This document shows positions 1 through 5,019 of a DNA stretch of 6,478 nucleotides, piece after piece. Source of the stretch: CAVPGH01 sp046726955 (GTDB taxonomy: Bacteria > Acidobacteriota > Vicinamibacteria > Fen-336); assembly GCA_046726955.1 (NCBI GenBank), contig JBKPBQ010000145.1:1-6478 (forward strand), given 5' to 3'. Positions within the stretch are counted from its first letter, which is position 1; every line of letters begins with the position of its first letter. Under the pieces are notes generated by a model. It saw nothing but the letters and a program-made list of their open reading frames with translations, was not told the origin of the DNA and did no database searches. A program made the translations under genes and the position numbers.

Positions 1-115
1 GGAGGTCCTTGACGTCCCGGGCGGTCATGAAGGGGCGATTGTCCGACGAAACCGCGGCGGACCCATCGTCGGAATCTACTAGACTGTCGACGCCGTGGCG
101 ATGGCGAATATCCCC

Positions 116-121
116 GGAGGG
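116..121 (+). promoter_or_regulatory. Shine-Dalgarno site that sets the start of the exported hydrolase
   Basis: GGAGGG lies six bases before the ATG at 128. This decides the start in favour of 128. The reading frame is open from an upstream GTG at 95 and an ATG at 101, but neither has a comparable site. Starting at 128 also places an Arg/Lys-rich n-region right at the protein start, as expected for a signal peptide. Confidence 0.8.
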
Positions 122-127
122 ACCCGC

Positions 128-2122
128 ATGAGACGTCCGAAGACAGTTCCTGGCCCGCAAGCCGGCCGCTTCCGTATCTTCTCTATGGTCCTCCTTCTCG
201 GGGGGGCTCTCGCTCCGGCGTCTCCGGCCCAAACCCCCGCCCCGTCGCCTCCCCTCTACCCGGCACTGCCCAGCGAGACGCCGGCGCGTCTGCAGGCCGC
301 GACGGGAGGCTTCGACCACGTGCGGCGCGAGGTCATGATCCCGATGCGCGACGGCGTGAAGCTGCACACGGTCGTGCTGATCCCCCACGGAGCGGCGGGG
401 GCGCCGATCCTCCTCACGCGCACGCCCTACGACGCGACGCTTCTCACCTCGCGCGCGCAGAGCGCCCACCTGGGGCCGACCCTGGACGGCTACGACAACG
501 CCGTGGACGTGATCGTGGAGGGCGGGTACATCCGCGTCGTCCAGGACGTGCGGGGCAAGCACGGCTCCGAGGGCGACTACGTGATGAACCGGCCGCTCCA
601 CGGCCCCTGGAACCCGACGCCGGTCGACCACGCCACCGACACCTGGGACACGATCGACTGGCTCGTGAAGAACGTACCCGAGTCGAACGGCCGGGTGGGG
701 ATCCTCGGCATCTCCTACGACGGCTTCCTGCCTTTGATGGCGCTCGTGGATCCGCATCCCGCGCTCAAGGTGTCGGTGCCCATGAACCCGATGGTGGACG
801 GATGGATGGGCGACGACTGGTTCCACAACGGCGCCTTCCGCCAGCAGATGATGGCCTACATCTACGACCAGGAAGCCACGCGCGACTCGAAGGCGAAGTG
901 GTGGACGACGCACTACGACGAGTACGACGCGTTCCTCCAGGGGGGCTCGGCGGGCGCGATCGGCAGGGCCCGCGGGCTCGAGCAGATGGGCTTCTGGCGG
1001 AAGATCCTCGAGCACCCGAGCTACGACGCCTTCTGGCGCGACCAGGCCGTGGACCGCGTCCTCGCCGCCCAGCCCCTGAAGGTCCCCATGATGCTCGTGC
1101 ATAGCCTGTGGGACCAGGAGGACATCTACGGTGCGATCGCCGTCTACAAGGCCCTGAAGCCGAAGGACACGGCCAACGATCGCGTGTTCCTCGTCATGGG
1201 CCCGTGGCACCACGGCCAGGAGATCCGCGACGGCAGCGCTCTCGGCGCGATCAAGTTCCGGAGCGACACCGCGCTCTCGTTCCGCCAGGACGTCCTCCGG
1301 CCCTTCCTCGACCGTTACCTGAAGGACGGCGCGCCCGCCGGCGACGTCGCGCCGGTGGTCGCGTTCGAGACGGGCACGAACGTCTGGCGGCGCCTTCCGG
1401 CGTGGCCCTCGGGCTGCGCGAGCGGCTGCACGCTGAAGCCGACGCCGCTCTACCTCGGGGCCGGGATGAAGGCGAGCTTCGAGGCCCCTTCGGCAGGCAC
1501 GCCGGCCTTCGAGGAGTTCGTGTCGGACCCCGCGAAGCCGGTGCCCTTCCGCGCGCGCCCCGTGAAGCCGATCGGAGCGGCCGACGGCACGTGGCGCGAG
1601 TGGCTGGTGGACGACCAGCGCGAGGCCTCGAGCCGGCCGGACGTTCTCGCCTTCGTTTCGGAGCTCCTGCGCGCTCCCTTGAAGATCAGCGGCCAGCCCG
1701 TCGCGCACCTCGTGGCCTCCACGAGCGGCAGCGATTCCGACTGGGTGGTCAAGGTCGTCGACCTCTATCCCGACGAGGTCGCGGGCGAGCCCAACCTCGG
1801 GGGATACGAGCTCATGGTCTCGGGCGACATCTTCCGCGGGCGATACCGGGAGAGCTTCGAGACGCCCAAGGCGCTCGTCCCCGACGCCCCGCTCTCCTAC
1901 ACGTTTGCCCTGCCCACCGCGAACCACGTCTTCCTGCCCGGGCACCGGGTCATGGTGCAGGTCCAGTCGAGCTGGTTCCCGTTGTACGACCGCAATCCGC
2001 AGACGTTCGTGCCCAGCATCTTCTGGGCGCAGGCGGGCGACTACAAGAAGGCCCGGCAGCGGGTCTACCACTCGCCGGCCCAGGCGAGCTACGTCGAGCT
2101 GCCGGTGGTGACGACTCCTTAG
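128..2122 (+). CDS. Exported CocE/NonD-family serine hydrolase, probable alpha-amino acid ester hydrolase
   Basis: This encodes a 664-residue hydrolase of the CocE/peptidase S15 superfamily. Residues 1-34 look like a signal peptide: basic start, hydrophobic core around IFSMVLLLGGALA, likely cleavage after SPA. An alpha/beta-hydrolase domain follows (about 60-390), then a jelly-roll PepX_C-type domain (about 390-660). Visible active-site residues are nucleophile Ser196 in GISYDG, Asp329 in SLWDQED, His362 in GPWHHG, and Tyr101 in RTPYD as probable oxyanion residue. Asp230, Glu331 and Asp332 match the carboxylate cluster by which alpha-amino acid ester hydrolases bind the substrate ammonium group. 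From memory of the Xanthomonas citri enzyme, the spacings Ser-Asp 133, Asp-His 33 and Ser-cluster Asp 34 are the same. Such enzymes hydrolyse alpha-amino acid esters and amides and can acylate beta-lactam nuclei. The only cysteines, Cys430 and Cys434, could form a disulfide, which fits export. The superfamily call is firm; the substrate class is a good inference. A general esterase or glutaryl acylase is the alternative. Confidence 0.9.
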   Translation: MRRPKTVPGPQAGRFRIFSMVLLLGGALAPASPAQTPAPSPPLYPALPSETPARLQAATGGFDHVRREVMIPMRDGVKLHTVVLIPHGAAGAPILLTRTPYDATLLTSRAQSAHLGPTLDGYDNAVDVIVEGGYIRVVQDVRGKHGSEGDYVMNRPLHGPWNPTPVDHATDTWDTIDWLVKNVPESNGRVGILGISYDGFLPLMALVDPHPALKVSVPMNPMVDGWMGDDWFHNGAFRQQMMAYIYDQEATRDSKAKWWTTHYDEYDAFLQGGSAGAIGRARGLEQMGFWRKILEHPSYDAFWRDQAVDRVLAAQPLKVPMMLVHSLWDQEDIYGAIAVYKALKPKDTANDRVFLVMGPWHHGQEIRDGSALGAIKFRSDTALSFRQDVLRPFLDRYLKDGAPAGDVAPVVAFETGTNVWRRLPAWPSGCASGCTLKPTPLYLGAGMKASFEAPSAGTPAFEEFVSDPAKPVPFRARPVKPIGAADGTWREWLVDDQREASSRPDVLAFVSELLRAPLKISGQPVAHLVASTSGSDSDWVVKVVDLYPDEVAGEPNLGGYELMVSGDIFRGRYRESFETPKALVPDAPLSYTFALPTANHVFLPGHRVMVQVQSSWFPLYDRNPQTFVPSIFWAQAGDYKKARQRVYHSPAQASYVELPVVTTP

Positions 2123-2172
2123 ATTCGCGACGGCCGGTGCCGACGGAGATTCTGGAAGAACGTTGCTTTGCT

Positions 2173-2190
2173 ACCCATTCCGGAATGGGT
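2173..2190. repeat. Perfect 18-bp palindrome in the convergent intergenic region
   Basis: ACCCATTCCGGAATGGGT equals its own reverse complement. It starts 50 bases after the hydrolase stop codon. As RNA it would give a 7-bp stem with a CCGG loop on either strand, but no T-run follows on either side, so it is a poor intrinsic terminator. A binding site for a dimeric DNA-binding protein is equally possible. I saw no second copy in this window. Confidence 0.6.
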
Positions 2191-2245
2191 CGAGAGGTAA
2201 CGCGGCGAGGATGATTCGTATCTCCAGCGGAGCGAGGTCGAGGCG

Positions 2246-2289
2246 GGGGCCGGCCGTCCTGGCGCTTCCGCCCAGGACGGGCCGGCCCC
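2246..2289. terminator. Long GC-rich hairpin between the convergent hydrolase and glnA genes
   Basis: Arms 2246-2262 and 2272-2289 pair over 17 bp with a single bulged G at 2279 and a 9-base loop (2263-2271). The hairpin begins 12 bases after the glnA stop codon in the direction of glnA transcription. It is also read by any transcript running out of the hydrolase gene, so it could act as a bidirectional terminator. Only two T residues follow on the plus side and none on the minus side, so classical U-tract termination is not shown. RNA 3'-end protection is an alternative role. Confidence 0.6.
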
Positions 2290-2301
2290 TTCGTCAAACG
2301 A

Positions 2302-3726
2302 TCAAATGTCGAAGTACAGGCTGAACTCGTACGGGTGCGGCCGCAGGCGGATGGCGTCGACCTCGTTCTTCCGCTTGTAGTCCACCCACGTCTCGATGAA
2401 ATCCTTGGTGAACACGTCGCCCTTCAGGAGGAACTCGTAGTCCTTCTCGAGGTTGTCGAGCACGATGTCGAGCGAGCCCGGGAGCTGCTTGACCTTGGCC
2501 GCCTCTTCCGCGGGCAGCTCGTAGAGGTCCTTGTCGAGCGGCTGCCCGGGGTCGATCTTGTTCTGCACGCCGTCGAGGCCGGCCATCACGCAGGCCGCGA
2601 ACGAGAGGTACGGGTTGCAGGTCGGGTCCGGCGTGCGGAACTCGAGCCTCTTCGCCTTCTCCGAGCTCGAGTACATCGGGATGCGCACCGCCGCGGAGCG
2701 GTTGCGCGCGCTGTACGCGAGGTTGATCGGCGCTTCGTACCCGGGCACGAGGCGGCGGTACGAGTTCGTGGACGGGGCGATGAACGCGAGGAGCGCGGGC
2801 GCGTGCTTGAGGATCCCGCCGATGTAGTGCTTGCACATGTCCGAGATGTCGGCGTAGCCGCCCTTCTGGTAGAAGAGGTTCTTGCCGCCCTTCCAGAGGG
2901 ACTGGTGCGTGTGCATGCCCGAGCCATTGTCCATGAACACTGGCTTCGGCATGAAGGTCACGGTCTTGCCGAACTTCTTGGCGGTGTTCTTGGTGACGTA
3001 CTTGTACCAGAGCACCTTGTCCGCCATCTTCACGAGCGTGTCGAAGCGCATGTCGATCTCGGTCTGCCCCGAGGAGGCGACCTCGTGGTGGTGGACCTCG
3101 ATCTTCACGCCCACGCTCTCCAGGTTCAGCACCATCTCCGACCGCAGGTCCTGGTGGTGGTCGGCGGGAGCCACCGGGAAGTAGCCCTGCTTGTAGCGCG
3201 GGCGGTAGCCGAGGTTGGGATTGTCGGGAGTCCCCACGCGGCCGCTGTTCCAGGTCCCGGCTTCGGCGTCCAGGTGGTAGAAGCCGTAGTTGTAGCCCTG
3301 CTCGAAGCGCACGTTGTCGAAGATGAAGAACTCGAGCTCGGGGCCGATGTAGACGGTGTCGGCGATGCCCGTGCTCTTCACGTAGGCCTCGGCCTTCTTG
3401 GCCACGTAGCGCGGGTCGCGCGCATAGTGGGCTCCCGTCACGGGGTCCTTCACGTCGCAGATGAGCACGAGCGTGGGCACGGCGGTGAACGGGTCCATCT
3501 GCGCGGTGTCCGCGTCCGGGAAGAGCAGCATGTCCGACTCGTTGATCGCCTGGAACCCTCGGATCGAGGATCCGTCGAACCCGATGCCCTCGGAGAAGAG
3601 CTCGGTCGTGAGCTCGGCCGCGGGGATCGAGAAGTGCTGCCAGAGACCGGGCATGTCGATGAACCGCAGGTCCACGATCTTGGCGCCCTTCTCCTTGGCC
3701 AGCTTGAGAACGTCGCTTGGGGTCAT
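2302..3726 (-). CDS. glnA: Glutamine synthetase, type I (GSI-beta class, adenylylatable)
   Basis: This 474-residue cytoplasmic enzyme makes glutamine from glutamate, ammonia and ATP. It normally assembles as a dodecamer, and its length is close to that of the Escherichia coli protein. The N-terminal beta-grasp domain includes the GFDGSSI loop (residues 49-55). Metal-binding acids appear in GPELEFF (Glu130, Glu132), the metal/ATP histidine His272 in GSGMHTHQS, the glutamate-binding and flap segment NSYRRLVPGYEAP (321-333, flap Glu331), and the RLEFRTPDP segment (360-368). Tyr402 in DLYELPAEE is the adenylylation tyrosine of GSI-beta enzymes, so regulation by GlnE (adenylyltransferase) and PII is expected; neither gene is in the window. 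The ATG at 3726 is supported by a strong ribosome binding site. The gene lies 60 bases downstream of the porin gene on the same strand and is convergent to the hydrolase. I see no damage or missing catalytic residue. Confidence 0.98.
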   Translation of the reverse strand: MTPSDVLKLAKEKGAKIVDLRFIDMPGLWQHFSIPAAELTTELFSEGIGFDGSSIRGFQAINESDMLLFPDADTAQMDPFTAVPTLVLICDVKDPVTGAHYARDPRYVAKKAEAYVKSTGIADTVYIGPELEFFIFDNVRFEQGYNYGFYHLDAEAGTWNSGRVGTPDNPNLGYRPRYKQGYFPVAPADHHQDLRSEMVLNLESVGVKIEVHHHEVASSGQTEIDMRFDTLVKMADKVLWYKYVTKNTAKKFGKTVTFMPKPVFMDNGSGMHTHQSLWKGGKNLFYQKGGYADISDMCKHYIGGILKHAPALLAFIAPSTNSYRRLVPGYEAPINLAYSARNRSAAVRIPMYSSSEKAKRLEFRTPDPTCNPYLSFAACVMAGLDGVQNKIDPGQPLDKDLYELPAEEAAKVKQLPGSLDIVLDNLEKDYEFLLKGDVFTKDFIETWVDYKRKNEVDAIRLRPHPYEFSLYFDI

Positions 3727-3730
3727 TCCG

Positions 3731-3738
3731 CCTCCTTC
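3731..3738 (-). promoter_or_regulatory. Shine-Dalgarno site of glnA
   Basis: Read on the minus strand this is GAAGGAGG, four bases before the glnA ATG. It is the strongest ribosome binding site in the minus-strand series, consistent with high translation of glnA relative to the porin gene. Confidence 0.8.
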
Positions 3739-3753
3739 AGGCAGTGTTAGCGA

Positions 3754-3777
3754 GGCGCCGGCCGCGCGGCCGGCGCC
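3754..3777 (-). terminator. Perfect 24-bp GC palindrome between the porin gene and glnA
   Basis: The 24 bases form a perfect inverted repeat made only of G and C. In RNA this is a 10-bp stem (GGCGCCGGCC with its complement) closed by a GCGC tetraloop. It begins 9 bases after the porin stop codon and ends 15 bases before the glnA ribosome binding site. No U-tract follows in the minus direction, so it may be a leaky or Rho-assisted terminator, a processing or 3'-end stabiliser, or an attenuating structure in the glnA leader. Confidence 0.55.
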
Positions 3778-3786
3778 CCGGGTTGG

Positions 3787-4938
3787 TCAAATCTTGCCGC
3801 CGAAGCCATACACCAGCCCGACGGTAAGGGTCGTCTGTGATTTCTTGCTGGAGCCGTCGTCCTTCTTGAAGATCGGCTCGTCCGCGAAGTCGGTCCGGTA
3901 CTCCAGTCGGACTCTCAAGCCTCCAGTCACGAGGTGGTCGGTGGTGAAGGTCAGGGTCTGTGCCCGAGTGCCGAAAGTCATGAAGCCGCCGTCGGTGTCG
4001 TCGAGGTACTCGTAGCGGCCCACGAGGGCCCAGTTGTCCCTGACCTGGAGCTTCGCGTACCCGGCGACACCCCACCAGGAGACGCTGCCCTCGCTTCCGT
4101 AGTCGGCGTTGGCCATCACGCTCAGCTTCGGCGTGGCGGCCAGGGTCAGCGTCGTGTCGAAGAGGTGCCGCGTCGGGGTGCCGGGATCGGGCGCCTCCTG
4201 CCCGACCATGTAGTTCCCCACCCAGGTGAACTTGCCGCTGGGCTTGAGCGTCGCCTGCAGGGCGAGACAGGGCGTGCCTCCGAAGATCTGGCTGCTGTTG
4301 TTCCAGCCGTTCGTCACGTATCCGGCCAGCGAGAGCTTGTCGCTCACGGGGACGGTGGCCCGGACGCCCAGGTGATAGAAAGGAATCGCGTAGCCGAACA
4401 GGACCGATCGCGTGTAGTTCCAGTTGTCCTGCGACTCGATGACCTCGGCCCCCATGGGCGTGACGAACTTGCCCACGTCCCACTGGACCTTTCCGGTGAG
4501 CAGGCTGCCGTAGGCCTGCTGGATCCACCTGTAGATCTCCTTGCCGTCGCTTCCGGTCGGCTCGAACGACGCCACGATGTCCGCGGTCTTTCCGAAGTCG
4601 AGGTCGACGCGGAACCCCACCTTGCTCTCCGGCGCGACGACCTTTGCGAAGGCGACCTCCGCGAGGCTGAGCGAGAACGCGTTGTGCTGCACGTCGAAGG
4701 TGCGCAGCACGGGGTCGACCCCGTTGAAGTTGTAGCCGTAGTAGACGTCCACGAATCCCGTGATCTCCACTTTCGGCGCAGCGGCGCCCGGGGCGCTCGA
4801 CGGCTTTTCGGGGGCTTGCGCGGGCGGGTCGGCGCTCGGCGAGGGTGCGGGCTCCTGGGCAACCGCGGTCGCGGACACCATCGCCAGCACGAACGCGGGC
4901 AGGCCGAAACGTCTCGACAGTCGGCTCTTGCGTGTCAT
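3787..4938 (-). CDS. Outer-membrane beta-barrel porin, BBP2/OmpL-like family
   Basis: This 383-residue protein has a signal peptide (basic MTRKSRLSRR, hydrophobic core, likely cleavage after AVA at residue 27). A Pro/Ala/Ser-rich linker follows (about 28-56), then alternating polar and aromatic strands typical of a beta-barrel to the C-terminus. Segments that recall the BBP2 porin family are ITGFVDVYYGYNFN (59-72), VGKFVTPMGAEVIES (155-169), the stretch RSVLFGYAIPFYHLGVR (177-193), GYVTNGWNN (206-214), YEYLDDTDGGFMTFG (309-323) and LEYRTDFADEP (345-355). It should form a passive diffusion channel in the outer membrane. The substrate cannot be read from the sequence, but the position between amt and glnA suggests entry of ammonium or another small nitrogen compound. 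The C-terminus ends GFGGKI instead of the usual terminal Phe or Trp. The ATG at 4938 has only a weak GGAG about ten bases upstream. The family assignment is by recalled motifs, not a search. Confidence 0.85.
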   Translation of the reverse strand: MTRKSRLSRRFGLPAFVLAMVSATAVAQEPAPSPSADPPAQAPEKPSSAPGAAAPKVEITGFVDVYYGYNFNGVDPVLRTFDVQHNAFSLSLAEVAFAKVVAPESKVGFRVDLDFGKTADIVASFEPTGSDGKEIYRWIQQAYGSLLTGKVQWDVGKFVTPMGAEVIESQDNWNYTRSVLFGYAIPFYHLGVRATVPVSDKLSLAGYVTNGWNNSSQIFGGTPCLALQATLKPSGKFTWVGNYMVGQEAPDPGTPTRHLFDTTLTLAATPKLSVMANADYGSEGSVSWWGVAGYAKLQVRDNWALVGRYEYLDDTDGGFMTFGTRAQTLTFTTDHLVTGGLRVRLEYRTDFADEPIFKKDDGSSKKSQTTLTVGLVYGFGGKI

Positions 4939-4976
4939 AATCGATCCACTCCACTGGTTCGTTATGGGACAACGGA

Positions 4977-5004
4977 GCGGCGCGCCGTGGCCGCGGCGCG
5001 CCGC
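4977..5004 (-). terminator. GC-rich hairpin between amt and the porin gene
   Basis: Arms 4977-4987 and 4994-5004 pair over 11 bp of G-C pairs around a 6-base loop, with a further possible wobble pair inside it. The structure starts 15 bases after the amt stop codon in the direction of transcription and lies in the 81-base gap before the porin start codon. No run of U follows. It could reduce read-through from amt into the porin gene or protect the 3' end of the amt message. Confidence 0.55.
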
Positions 5005-5019
5005 CGGTTTCTTCGCCTG

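Noticed and set aside
2..82. Plus-strand open frame entering from the left edge and ending at TAG 80-82
   Set aside because: It has only 26 codons, weaker third-position G/C bias than the real genes, and no recognisable motif. It may be a gene end but cannot be supported.
39..86. Possible promoter for the hydrolase (TTGTCC at 39 and TACTAG at 77)
   Set aside because: The spacing of 32 bases is far too long for a sigma-70 promoter, and no better -35 box is seen near TACTAG.
95..127. Longer hydrolase start at GTG 95 or ATG 101
   Set aside because: The GGAGGG at 116-121 is ideally spaced for ATG 128, and the extra residues would precede the basic n-region of the signal peptide.
1108..2214. Plus-strand frame (368 residues) overlapping the hydrolase
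   Set aside because: Arg/Gly/Ala-rich translation out of frame with the intact hydrolase, and no ribosome binding site of note.
2335..3750. Long plus-strand frame (471 residues) antisense to glnA
   Set aside because: It lies directly opposite the intact glnA gene. Its translation is rich in Val, Arg, His and Leu with no recognisable motif, a mirror of glnA codon structure.
3727..5019. Sigma-54 promoter for glnA or the porin gene
   Set aside because: I looked for TGGCAC-N5-TTGC-like sites on the minus strand in both intergenic gaps and found none. A promoter upstream of amt would be outside the window.
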